NCBI RefSeq assembly: GCF_016595245.1 | Contig: NZ_JAENHM010000087.1 | Location: 1 to 64,000, forward strand | Direction of reading: 5' to 3' | Source of the DNA: Azospirillum endophyticum | GTDB taxonomy: Bacteria > Pseudomonadota > Alphaproteobacteria > Azospirillales > Azospirillaceae | Length of the DNA stretch: 64,000 bases | Shown: positions 54,340 to 62,185 of the stretch, in pieces | How positions within the stretch are numbered: the stretch's first letter is position 1 | Layout: every line of letters starts with the position of its first letter | The notes under the pieces: generated by a model | Seen by the model: the letters and a program-made list of their open reading frames with translations, nothing else | What the model was told of the DNA's origin: nothing | Database searches by the model: none | Translations under genes and position numbers: made by a program

Positions 54340-54750
54340 ATGAAACGCAAGCTGGTTCCGGACGTCGTCAAGTCGCAGGAACTGATCCTGGTACCGGAGG
54401 ACACCTCCGTCGCCACCGTGTCGAAGATGATGGCGGACAAGAACATCGGCGCAGTGCTGGTGGTCAACCACGGTGCCTTGATCGGTATCGTCACCGAGCG
54501 CGACCTGAACAACAAGGTGCTGTCCAAGGACCTCGACCCGTCGGCGGTGGAGGTCGGTGCGGTGATGACCCGCAACCCCGACAGCCTGCCGCCCGATGCC
54601 GACGCGGTCGACGCGCTGACGCTGATGCACGACAAGCATTACCGCCATCTGCCCATCACCCAGGGCAAGCGCGCGGTCGGCATCGTGTCGATCCGCGACC
54701 TGGTCAAGGTCGCCTACGAGCATCTGATGGCCGAACGCGCCAAGGCGTGA
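54340..54750 (+). CDS. CBS-domain protein
   Basis: A 136-residue protein made of two CBS motifs that pair into one Bateman module: 'LVPEDTSVATVSKMMADKNIGAVLVVNHGALIGIVTERDLNNKVL' and 'VMTRNPDSLPPDADAVDALTLMHDKHYRHLPITQGKRAVGIVSIRDLVKVAYEHL'. The TERD and SIRD aspartates that contact ribose are present, so it probably binds an adenine nucleotide. It has no effector domain. CGGGGGAGTC gives the ribosome-binding site. It ends at a strong convergent terminator. Confidence 0.9.
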   Translation: MKRKLVPDVVKSQELILVPEDTSVATVSKMMADKNIGAVLVVNHGALIGIVTERDLNNKVLSKDLDPSAVEVGAVMTRNPDSLPPDADAVDALTLMHDKHYRHLPITQGKRAVGIVSIRDLVKVAYEHLMAERAKA

Positions 54751-54757
54751 CCGGGGA

Positions 54758-54796
54758 GATGAAGGGGGCGACGCTTTTCGCGCCGCCCCCTTCATC
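54758..54796. terminator. bidirectional terminator
   Basis: GATGAAGGGGGCG (54758-54770) pairs perfectly with CGCCCCCTTCATC (54784-54796), between the CBS and terC-like genes. Confidence 0.8.
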
Positions 54797-54797
54797 G

Positions 54798-55517
54798 TCA
54801 ATGTGCCGCGCTTCGCTTGCGCCGGGCCAGCAGGTTCAGCGCTTCCACCAGGGTGGAGAAGGCGATGGCGAAGTACAGGTAGCCCTTGGGAATGTGGAAG
54901 CCCAGGCCGTCCGCCACCAGCGCCACGCCGACCAGCAGCAGGAAGGACAGCGCCAGCATCTTCACCGTGACGTGACGGTTGACGAAGTCGCCGACCGGGC
55001 CGGAGGCGAACAGCATCACCGCCATGGCGATGACGACGGCGGCGACCATCACCGGCAGATGGTCCGACATGCCGACGGCGGTGATGACGCTGTCGAGCGA
55101 GAAGACGATGTCCAGGAACATGATCTGGACGACGACCGAGGTGAAGGTGGCGTGCTTGGGCGCCGATCCGCCTTCCTCATGGCCTTCGACGGTGTGATGG
55201 ATCTCCAGCGTGCCCTTGGCCAGAAGGAACAGCCCGCCCAGGACCAGGATCAGGTCGCGTCCCGAAACCTCCCAGCCGGCGACGGTGAACAGCGGCTGGG
55301 TCAGTTGCGCCACCCAGGCGATGGAGGCCAGCAGGGCCAGGCGGGTCAGCAGTGCCAGCGCCAGGCCGACGCGCCGCGCGCTGTGCTGCCGTTCTGGCGG
55401 CAGCTTCGATGCCATGATCGAGATGAAGATGATGTTGTCGATGCCCAGCACGATCTCCAACGCGGTCAACGTCAGAAGGCTGGCCCAGACATTCGGGTCG
55501 GCGAGCAGGTCGAGCAT
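54798..55517 (-). CDS. TerC-family integral membrane protein
   Basis: A 239-residue protein with about seven membrane helices. 'ALEIVLGIDNIIFISIMASKLPPERQ' and 'VQIMFLDIVFSLDSVITAVGMSDHLPVM' contain the paired membrane aspartates of TerC/YjbE/YkoY proteins, implicated in manganese export and metalation of exported proteins. No yybP-ykoY-type leader is evident upstream (55518-55705). Single gene. Confidence 0.9.
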   Translation of the reverse strand: MLDLLADPNVWASLLTLTALEIVLGIDNIIFISIMASKLPPERQHSARRVGLALALLTRLALLASIAWVAQLTQPLFTVAGWEVSGRDLILVLGGLFLLAKGTLEIHHTVEGHEEGGSAPKHATFTSVVVQIMFLDIVFSLDSVITAVGMSDHLPVMVAAVVIAMAVMLFASGPVGDFVNRHVTVKMLALSFLLLVGVALVADGLGFHIPKGYLYFAIAFSTLVEALNLLARRKRSAAH

Positions 55518-55705
55518 GAAGGGGCGGGGCTCCGGCGGTCAAATGGGGGCAGTCGACATGGCTGCACGCCGGCACCGCGGGCGCCAGCGTGACCGCGACG
55601 ACATGAGGCCGGCCGCGGCCCGCTGCAAGAGGGGCCAGTTCCATTTTTCCGCCATTCTGCCGCTTTGTTACCGCCGCTTCCCCGCCGTTCCGGGGGGTGT
55701 CCGTT

Positions 55706-55963
55706 TCATCTCCAGGAGGCGGCGGTCCGCTGTCCGCCCGCTGTGGCGGGGATGCGGCCGAAGGCGGCCGAATCGGTTTGCTCCCCCTCGTGCCGCTCGA
55801 CGGTCCGTCGGGTTGCCGTCCTGCTGTCGGTCCGATCGCTCCAGGCACGCCGGCGGATCGCCATCTGAAGCCGGCAATCCTGGGAGCAGTAGAACGGCGC
55901 AGGGCCGCGGGCGGACGTGCGGATGAACGGCCTGCCGCAGCAGGCGCAGTAAAGCGTGGTCAT
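55706..55963 (-). CDS. small zinc-ribbon-like protein
   Basis: An 85-residue protein. The N-terminal half 'TLYCACCGRPFIRTSARGPAPFYCSQDCRLQMAIRRRAW' has two cysteine pairs (C-x2-C and C-x3-C) spaced like a zinc ribbon of the TRASH/DUF2256-like kind; the C-terminal half is low-complexity and may be shorter in reality. GAGGAAACGACC precedes the ATG. Function unknown. Confidence 0.6.
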   Translation of the reverse strand: MTTLYCACCGRPFIRTSARGPAPFYCSQDCRLQMAIRRRAWSDRTDSRTATRRTVERHEGEQTDSAAFGRIPATAGGQRTAASWR

Positions 55964-56138
55964 GGTCGTTTCCTCCGGAACCGGCGGCCGTTTCCCGGCC
56001 TTGCCCAGGGCCTTGTGGCCGATTGCCTTGTGGCTGATCGTCCATCGGCCCTGCTGATGCTGTTGGGCGAATTGTGTCGGCTGGCTTCAGGCATCGCCAG
56101 CGATCAAAAGACATAAGCCCGACTCACTTCAAGTATTC
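55964..56138. other. region between the zinc-ribbon gene and the nhaA leader
   Basis: No gene supported. It must contain the divergent promoters of the zinc-ribbon gene and the nhaA leader transcript. Confidence 0.3.
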
Positions 56139-56238
56139 GAGGTCGGAAATCGGAGCGGCAGCAGCAGCTTAGATGCTGAGGCGCGTCAATTCGCCGCGAT
56201 GCTCTGCTGCTCTTCCGCACGGGGATTTTTCCGACCTC
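56139..56238 (+). promoter_or_regulatory. structured nhaA leader, candidate nhaA-I (Li+) riboswitch
   Basis: A closing stem GAGGTCGGAAA (56139-56149) / TTTCCGACCTC (56228-56238) encloses a second stem AGCAGCAG / CTGCTGCT, a hairpin GGCG...CGCC, and an unpaired purine-rich segment. It lies 70 bases upstream of nhaA. The nhaA-I and nhaA-II RNA motifs are known lithium-responsive riboswitches upstream of nhaA, nhaA-I being present in alphaproteobacteria; the assignment rests on position and fold, not on a covariance search. Confidence 0.55.
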
Positions 56239-56309
56239 AGCGTCTTCCAACGAAAGCCTGACGGTGCCATCTATTCCTTTCGACCAAGAGCCCGGAAAGA
56301 CGAGACACG

Positions 56310-57512
56310 ATGACGTTGAGACGCCTCGCCACCTTCCTGAAAACCGAGAGCGCCAGCGGCGTGGTCCTGATGGTTGCGGCGGTGCTCGCCCTGCTGTGGG
56401 CGAATTCTCCGGCGGCCCCGCTGTACGACACGATCCTGGCGACGAAGGTGGCGGTGACGGCAGGTGGCGCCGGTCTGAACAAGCCGCTGATCCTGTGGAT
56501 CAACGACGGGCTGATGGCGATCTTCTTCCTGCTGGTCGGGCTGGAGATCAAACGCGAGGTGCTGGAAGGCGAATTGTCCAGCCCGGCCAAGGCGATGCTG
56601 CCGGGCATCGCGGCGCTGGGCGGCATGGCGGTGCCGGCGCTGGTCTATTGCCTGTTCGCCCAGGCGGAGCCGGGCGCCCTGCAGGGCTGGGCGATCCCGG
56701 CGGCCACCGACATCGCCTTCGCGCTGGGCGTGCTGGCCCTGCTGGGCAACCGCGTGCCGGGCAGCCTGCGCGTCTTCCTGCTGGCGCTGGCGATCATGGA
56801 CGATCTGGGCGCCATCGTGATCATCGCCGTCTTCTACAGCCATGGGTTGGTGCCGCTGGCGCTGGGGCTGGCGGCGGCATCGGCCGTCGGGCTGTGGCTG
56901 CTGAACCGGGCGGGGGTGCGCTCGCTGTCGCCCTATCTGCTGCTGGGGCTGGTCCTGTGGGTGTGCGTGCTGAAATCGGGCATCCACGCCACGCTGGCCG
57001 GCGTGGTGCTGGCCCTTGCCATTCCCTTGCGGGTGGAGGGCGGCGACGGCAAGCGGGCCGAAGACGCGCCGCTCTATCGCCTGGAGCATGCCCTGCATCC
57101 CTGGGTCGCCTTCCTCATCATGCCGGTCTTCGCGCTGGCCAATGCCGGCGTGCCGCTGGACGGCATCACCCCGGCCAGCCTGCTGGAACCGGTGCCGCTG
57201 GGCATCGCGCTCGGCCTGTTCCTGGGCAAGCAGACGGGCGTGTTCCTGGCCGTGTGGGTCGCCGTGCATGTCGGTGTGGTCGAGCGGCCGGCGCGCGCCA
57301 GCTGGGGGCAGATCTACGGCGTCGCCGTGCTGACCGGCATCGGCTTCACCATGAGCCTGTTCATCGGGACGCTGGCCTTCGCCGATCCGCAGCACGCGGT
57401 GGCGGTGCGGCTGGGCGTGCTGACCGGTTCGCTCGTCTCGGCGCTGGTCGGCTATGCACTGCTCCATGCGGCCGGAACCAGGCGGGCGCGGGCGGCTGTC
57501 CCTGCGGCCTGA
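56310..57512 (+). CDS. nhaA: Na+/H+ antiporter NhaA
   Basis: A 400-residue antiporter with 12 membrane segments that exports Na+ or Li+ in exchange for protons. The core motifs are present: 'INDGLMAIFFLLVGLEIKREVLEGELSSP', 'GWAIPAATDIAFALGVLALLG' and 'LALAIMDDLGAIVIIAVFY', the last with the paired aspartates that bind the ion, and 'GIGFTMSLFIGTLAF' at the end. ATGACGTTGAGACGC at 56310 is the start; the upstream leader carries a strong RNA fold that probably regulates it. Confidence 0.96.
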   Translation: MTLRRLATFLKTESASGVVLMVAAVLALLWANSPAAPLYDTILATKVAVTAGGAGLNKPLILWINDGLMAIFFLLVGLEIKREVLEGELSSPAKAMLPGIAALGGMAVPALVYCLFAQAEPGALQGWAIPAATDIAFALGVLALLGNRVPGSLRVFLLALAIMDDLGAIVIIAVFYSHGLVPLALGLAAASAVGLWLLNRAGVRSLSPYLLLGLVLWVCVLKSGIHATLAGVVLALAIPLRVEGGDGKRAEDAPLYRLEHALHPWVAFLIMPVFALANAGVPLDGITPASLLEPVPLGIALGLFLGKQTGVFLAVWVAVHVGVVERPARASWGQIYGVAVLTGIGFTMSLFIGTLAFADPQHAVAVRLGVLTGSLVSALVGYALLHAAGTRRARAAVPAA

Positions 57513-57673
57513 GGGGGGCGGTGCCGGGATCATCGTCACCGGCGATGTCACGCAATATCCATCGGGCTCATGAACTTTGTGGCCGATGGCGGAACCGGCG
57601 GGGGCATCCGCGGGTTCTTTCCTTGCGGGACGTCGCGCGGCAGGCGCGGGACCGACGGATCGGGGGACATGCG

Positions 57674-58111
57674 ATGATCGACGCCATGCGCACACGCCGG
57701 CGCGCCGTTGCCGAAGCCCCCCCGACGGAGGGAGCCGGCGGTTCCATCCCCATGGATTTCCAGCGGCTGGAGCGGCTTCGCCGCTTGGCCCGGCTGATGG
57801 ACACCCGCTGGCGCATCCCCTTCACCCGCATCCCGGTCGGGCTGGACGGCATCGCCAGCCTGGTGCCGGTGGCGGGCGACACGGCGACCGCGCTGGTTTC
57901 CGCCTACATCATCGTCGAGGCGTCCCGCTTCGGCCTGCCCAAGGCGTTGGTGGCCCGCATGGTCTTCAACGTGCTGCTGGACTGGGCCGGCGGGTCGGTC
58001 CCGGTGCTGGGCACCGTGTTCGACATCGCCTTCAAGGCCAACCGGATGAACCTGAACCTGCTGCACGAGCATCTGGAGCAACGTCTGGCCGCAGCTGCGG
58101 CGAAGCGCTGA
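57674..58111 (+). CDS. DUF4112-domain membrane protein
   Basis: A 145-residue protein. 'RLERLRRLARLMDTRWRIPFTRIPVGLDGIASLVPVAGDTATALVSAYIIVEASRFGLPKALVARMVFNVLLDWAGGSVPVLGTVFDIAFKANRMNLNLL' is DUF4112, a small membrane domain of unknown function with two re-entrant hydrophobic segments. GGGGGAC upstream. A second ATG (57686) is possible. Confidence 0.88.
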   Translation: MIDAMRTRRRAVAEAPPTEGAGGSIPMDFQRLERLRRLARLMDTRWRIPFTRIPVGLDGIASLVPVAGDTATALVSAYIIVEASRFGLPKALVARMVFNVLLDWAGGSVPVLGTVFDIAFKANRMNLNLLHEHLEQRLAAAAAKR

Positions 58112-58130
58112 AGAGGCGGTCCCCACGGTC

Positions 58131-58144
58131 TTGACGTGGATCAA
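58131..58144 (+). promoter_or_regulatory. FNR/Anr-type box upstream of hemN
   Basis: TTGACGTGGATCAA matches the TTGAT-N4-ATCAA consensus with one change and lies 36 bases before the hemN start codon. It implies oxygen-responsive control by an FNR/FixK-type regulator. Confidence 0.8.
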
Positions 58145-58179
58145 GGCGGGGGTAGGGGGACTGCGGCACTCTGTCGCTC

Positions 58180-59607
58180 ATGAACGCCATCTCCGCTCTG
58201 GCCGTACAGCCGGCCCCCGCCGCCCCGTCCCTCTCCCACGGTGTCGCCCATGGCGTGGATGCCGCGCTGCTCGCCAAGTATGACGGGTTGCGGGTGCCGC
58301 GCTACACCAGCTACCCGACCGCGCCGCACTTCACGCCCGAGGTGAACGGCGACGTCTATGGCGGCTGGCTGGAAGCGATCGATCCGACGCGGTCGGGATC
58401 GCTCTATCTGCACATCCCCTTCTGCCAGAAGATGTGCTGGTACTGCGGCTGCCACACCAAGATCGTCGCGCGCTACGCCCCGATCGCCGAGTATCTCGGC
58501 CACCTGCGGCAGGAGATCGCCATGGTGGCCGACCGCATCCCCGGCCGGCTGGCGGTGCGCCACATCCATTTCGGCGGCGGCACCCCGACCATGATGGCGC
58601 CGGACGATTTCGAGGCGATGATCGCGCTGCTGCGCACCCGCTTCGACGTCGCCGCCGATGCCGAACTGGCGGTGGAGATCGACCCCCGCACCCTGACGGC
58701 GGAGATGGCGGCGGCGCTGGGCCGCGCCGGGGTCAACCGGGCCTCGCTGGGCGTGCAGGATTTCGACGAGACGGTGCAGCAGGCGATCAACCGTGTCCAG
58801 CCGCGTGCCGTCACGGAACAGGCGCTGGCCTGGCTGAAGGAGGCCGGCATTGCCAGCGTCAATCTGGACCTGATGTACGGCCTGCCGCACCAGTCGGTGG
58901 AGAGCGTCACCCGCTCCGCCGGGATCGCGCTGGAGATGGCGCCCGACCGGCTGTCGGTCTTCGGCTACGCCCATGTGCCGTGGATGAAGACCCACCAGAA
59001 GAAGATCGACGAATCGGCGCTGGCCGGCTCGCTCGGCCGGTGGGAGCAGTTCGCCGCCATTGCCGACACCCTTTCGGCCGCCGGCTACAGCGCCATCGGT
59101 CTCGACCATTTCGCCCGTCCAGGCGACGAGCTGGCGGTACAGCAGGAGGAAGGGCGGCTGGGCCGCAACTTCCAGGGCTACACCACCGACGACGCCGAGG
59201 TGCTGCTGGGTTTCGGCTCCTCCTCCATCGGCGCGCTGCCGCAGGGCTATGTTCAGAACGCCGTGCCCTTCGACCAATACGCCACGGCCATCGAGGAAGG
59301 CCGCCTGCCCACCGGCAAGGGCATCGCGCTCACCGCGGACGACACGCTGCGTCGCGACCTGATCATGCGGCTGATGTGCGACCTGTCGGTCGATACCGCC
59401 GCCATCGCCCGCGCCCATGGTCTGGCGGACTCCACCTTCGACACGGAACTGGAGGGTATGGCCGATCTGGTCGCCGACGGCGTCGCGGTGGTGGAAGGGA
59501 GGCGCGTTCATGTGCCGGAGAGCGCCCGCCCCCTGATGCGCATCGTCGCCGCCCGCTTCGACGCCCACCTGTCCAAGGGCGCCGGTCGGCACAGCCGGGC
59601 GGTCTGA
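58180..59607 (+). CDS. hemN: oxygen-independent coproporphyrinogen III oxidase
   Basis: A 475-residue radical-SAM enzyme that decarboxylates coproporphyrinogen III to protoporphyrinogen IX without oxygen, in haem synthesis. The cluster motif is 'HIPFCQKMCWYCGCHTK' (CxxxCxxC plus the HemN-specific C), followed by 'HFGGGTPTMM' and 'NRASLGVQDF'. 'GFGSSSIG' near the end is HemN-specific, so this is not HemW. The FNR box fits anaerobic induction. Repeat copy B begins 4 bases after the stop, followed by a terminator. Confidence 0.95.
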   Translation: MNAISALAVQPAPAAPSLSHGVAHGVDAALLAKYDGLRVPRYTSYPTAPHFTPEVNGDVYGGWLEAIDPTRSGSLYLHIPFCQKMCWYCGCHTKIVARYAPIAEYLGHLRQEIAMVADRIPGRLAVRHIHFGGGTPTMMAPDDFEAMIALLRTRFDVAADAELAVEIDPRTLTAEMAAALGRAGVNRASLGVQDFDETVQQAINRVQPRAVTEQALAWLKEAGIASVNLDLMYGLPHQSVESVTRSAGIALEMAPDRLSVFGYAHVPWMKTHQKKIDESALAGSLGRWEQFAAIADTLSAAGYSAIGLDHFARPGDELAVQQEEGRLGRNFQGYTTDDAEVLLGFGSSSIGALPQGYVQNAVPFDQYATAIEEGRLPTGKGIALTADDTLRRDLIMRLMCDLSVDTAAIARAHGLADSTFDTELEGMADLVADGVAVVEGRRVHVPESARPLMRIVAARFDAHLSKGAGRHSRAV

Positions 59608-59611
59608 GAGC

Positions 59612-59767
59612 AGAGCCGAAAAGTTTCGACTTTTCGGCTCTGGTACGGCCGCGACTGCGGCCGCGCGGGCACATGCCCGCGAAGCCAAGGCCCGCGGAAG
59701 CGGGCCGCCCGGCGTCTGAGGGGCCGGAAAGTGCCGCCCAAAGGTCGGAACTTTCCGGCATTGGTAT
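59612..59767 (+). repeat. multi-hairpin interspersed repeat, copy B
   Basis: 156 bp nearly identical to the copy at 6958-7118. In the hemN sense it begins with a perfect 13-bp stem-loop (AGAGCCGAAAAGT-TTCG-ACTTTTCGGCTCT), followed by CGGCCGC/GCGGCCG, GCGGGC/GCCCGC and GGCCCGC/GCGGGCC hairpins. It is bracketed by TGAGAGCAG at 59605-59613 and 59767-59775, a possible 9-bp target duplication that includes the hemN stop codon. Confidence 0.85.
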
Positions 59768-59798
59768 GAGAGCAGGCTCTCCCCCTTTCTTGCCGAAA

Positions 59799-59837
59799 GG
59801 AAAAGGCGGCAAGCGACACCCGCCTGCCGCCTTTTCC
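59799..59837 (+). terminator. hemN terminator
   Basis: GGAAAAGGCGGCA (59799-59811) pairs perfectly with TGCCGCCTTTTCC (59825-59837), followed by CGTATTTTCC. Confidence 0.8.
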
Positions 59838-60142
59838 CGTATTTTCCCGTAGCGCGCATCCGGACCCATGAGGCTGCGCGGCAACCTCGCTGCTCTCCGA
59901 GGGCGCCGTCGCGATGTTCGAGATGTGCGAGGCGGCCAGGACTCCGGCGCGAGACGGTGCCGGAAAAGATCGTATTTGCGCCGATTTTTCCTGATTGGGG
60001 GACGCGCCTCAAAAAGCGCATAGCGACTCCGAGTGCGCTGCGGTGGCGAAGAGGGAGCCGCGTCCTGTATGGTCGCGCCGAAGGTCCATATCCTCCCTGT
60101 CCCCCTATCCCTTCAAAGCACCGATCCATCTCAAGGTGAGCG
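59838..60142. other. intergenic region upstream of the lipoprotein gene
   Basis: About 300 bp without a supported gene. It should contain the promoter of the lipoprotein gene; nothing else is evident. Confidence 0.3.
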
Positions 60143-60595
60143 ATGTTCCGGCGTGTGCGTTCCCTTCCGCTGATGGTGGCTCTGGCCACGCTGATGGTTC
60201 CCGGCTGCATGCCGTACCAGCGGATCCCGAATCCGCCGACCGTGCGCACCGCGCCCGCTACCGGAACCGGGCTGGAGCCGATCTATGGGGAATGGCAAGT
60301 GGACAAGCCGACCCCGGCCTACGCCCAGCCGTCGGCCGGTGCCGGCGTCATCGCCACGCTGGGGACGGGGCAGGCGGTGACCACGCTGGGCCGGGTGCGC
60401 AACAGCGACTGGGTGGCGGTGAAGGCCGGCGGATCCACCGCCTATGTCCGCCTGCACCTGCTCAGCCTGAAGGGCACCACCCCGCGCGGCAGCCGCGGCA
60501 CCTCCACCACCCTGGCGAAGCCGGTGGACAATGCCGGCCCGACCATCAAGGCGGCCCCGCGCGGCAAGATCGGCGCCACGCCCATCGCCAACTGA
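60143..60595 (+). CDS. SH3-like lipoprotein
   Basis: A 150-residue exported protein. A signal peptide ends in the lipobox 'LMVPGC' (acylated Cys22). A Pro-rich linker leads into an SH3-like fold: 'PAYAQPSAGAGVIATLGTGQAVTTLGRVRNSDWVAVKAGGSTAYVRLHLL'. The tail is basic. It should be anchored to a membrane and face the periplasm. AAGGTGAGCG upstream supplies the ribosome-binding site. Confidence 0.82.
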   Translation: MFRRVRSLPLMVALATLMVPGCMPYQRIPNPPTVRTAPATGTGLEPIYGEWQVDKPTPAYAQPSAGAGVIATLGTGQAVTTLGRVRNSDWVAVKAGGSTAYVRLHLLSLKGTTPRGSRGTSTTLAKPVDNAGPTIKAAPRGKIGATPIAN

Positions 60596-60676
60596 GACAG
60601 GGCCGAGAAAGCCAGGGCAATCAGTCACAGAACAAGACGGAAATCCCGGACTCCCCCTCGACATGGCTCCATGATA

Positions 60677-60691
60677 GAACATATCAGGAAC
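60677..60691 (+). promoter_or_regulatory. SOS (LexA) box of imuA
   Basis: GAACATATCAGGAAC has the alphaproteobacterial LexA form GAAC-N7-GAAC. It lies 26 bases before the chosen imuA start. Confidence 0.82.
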
Positions 60692-60717
60692 ATATGCCTG
60701 TCGAGCGGAGCCGGGTC

Positions 60718-61626
60718 ATGCCTGTCCTGTCGCCCCTTTCCCAGCCTACGCAAGCTGAGTCACGCGACCGAGTCGGCGTGCTGGCCGATCTGCGCGCACG
60801 CATCCGCCGGATCGAGGGGGCGGGTGGCGAGGGCGGGCGGACGCTGCCGTTCGGGATCGCTTCCGTAGACGGCCATCTGCCCGACGGCGGGTTGCCGTTG
60901 GGCTGCCTGCATGCGGTGACAACGGAAGATCCGGGGGCTGGCACCGGGTTCGCCGCGGTGCTGCTGGCCCGGTTGGCGACGCCGAAGGCGCCGGCTCTGT
61001 GGATCCTGCGCGGGCGCGACCTGTATGCCCCCGGGCTGGCGGCCTATGGGCTGATGCCCGACCGGCTGGTGGCGGTGCGGGCGGTGCGGGCGGTCGATGC
61101 GCTGTGGGCGATGGAGGAAGCGCTGCGCTGCCCGGCCCTGTCGGTCGTGCTCGGCGAGGTGGAGGGGCTGGATCTCACCGCCAGCCGGCGGTTGCAGCTG
61201 GCTGCCGAGTCGTCGGGAGTGACCGGCGTGTTGCTGGAGTCGAGCGCAGGCATGCCGGGAGGCCGAATCAAGGGCGGACGGGCGGAGGGGCTCAGCGCCG
61301 CGGTCACCCGCTGGCGCCTGAACGCTGCCCACAGCCTGGATGAGGAGGATGCCGCCCCGCACCCGGCCGGAGGCCTGCCGGGGCTGGGAGCGCCACGCTG
61401 GTCCGTCGCGCTGGAGCGCTGCCGGGGCGGACGCCCGGGCAGCTGGACCCTCGCCTGGGATGGTGAGGGCTGGCGCGACGTGGGGAGCGGGAGTGGAAGC
61501 GGCCTTGGGCAAGCCGCGGATGGCGACCCGGGGCTATGGCCGGCCCGGCAATCGATGTCCGACAAGCGACAGAGTCGCCGACAGGATCGATCGTCGGATC
61601 ACCGCAACCCGGCTGTCGCGCGGTGA
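60718..61626 (+). CDS. imuA: ImuA-like SOS mutagenesis protein
   Basis: A 302-residue RecA-fold-related protein. 'LRARIRRIEGAGGEGGRTLPFGIASVDGHLPDGGLPLGCLHAVTTEDPGAGTGFAAVLLARLA' and 'PALWILRGRDLYAPGLAAYGLMPDRLVAVRAVRAVDALWAMEEALRCPALSVVLGEVEGLDLTASRRLQLAAESSGVTGVLL' match ImuA, which works with ImuB and DnaE2 in SOS translesion synthesis. The SOS box immediately upstream supports this. imuB and dnaE2 normally follow, but here a small gene on the opposite strand does. A start at 60694 is an alternative. The tail after ~250 is low-complexity. Confidence 0.85.
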   Translation: MPVLSPLSQPTQAESRDRVGVLADLRARIRRIEGAGGEGGRTLPFGIASVDGHLPDGGLPLGCLHAVTTEDPGAGTGFAAVLLARLATPKAPALWILRGRDLYAPGLAAYGLMPDRLVAVRAVRAVDALWAMEEALRCPALSVVLGEVEGLDLTASRRLQLAAESSGVTGVLLESSAGMPGGRIKGGRAEGLSAAVTRWRLNAAHSLDEEDAAPHPAGGLPGLGAPRWSVALERCRGGRPGSWTLAWDGEGWRDVGSGSGSGLGQAADGDPGLWPARQSMSDKRQSRRQDRSSDHRNPAVAR

Positions 61627-61633
61627 ATGCCGA

Positions 61634-61828
61634 TCAGTAGGTGGTCGCCCAATCCGGCTCACGGCGGGCGGGCTGCTCCGCTCCGTCCGGTTCGGTCATC
61701 CAGCGCGGGTCATCCGCATCCATTGGCGCATCCAGCGGGGCGTAGAGCGGCAGCTGGCGGGCGAATTCCGCGCTGTCGGCATCGCGGCGCTGCTTCAGCA
61801 GGCGGTCGGCAAGGTGGGCGGGCAGCAT
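61634..61828 (-). CDS. small hypothetical protein
   Basis: A 64-residue acidic protein (MLPAHLADRLLKQRRDADSA...PDWATTY). AAGGAG nine bases upstream of the ATG at 61828 supports it. It is convergent with imuA, 7 bases away. No domain recognised. Confidence 0.55.
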   Translation of the reverse strand: MLPAHLADRLLKQRRDADSAEFARQLPLYAPLDAPMDADDPRWMTEPDGAEQPARREPDWATTY

Positions 61829-62185
61829 GGCAGGTCTCCTTCTGAGCGCCGGATGGCACCGCGGATCAGCCTGCAAGGCCGGTCCTGGCCCACCCGTCGT
61901 CCTGTTTGCCTGGATCATAACTACGCAAGTTCCAGGCCAGCTGTTAAGCGCGTCACACGAGTTCCATGACACACGAAGAAATCTCTACAAACGGTTTATA
62001 CGAAGCCACTTGAACCCACATGAACAGGGATGACACGAGGGAATCTCGGGGGGATCTGTCGTACACGCCGCGACGGCCACCGCTCTTCGACCGAGCATCG
62101 CCGCCTTCCGTGTGAGATGTGTTCCCTTCCGCAGCGTTCCAACCCATATTCGCGGTCAATCCCCTTCAAGGAATGCGTACCTCCC
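61829..62185. other. intergenic region upstream of the DTW gene
   Basis: 357 bp with no supported gene. The AT-rich segment around 61960-62030 is the likely promoter area for one or both flanking genes. Confidence 0.3.
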
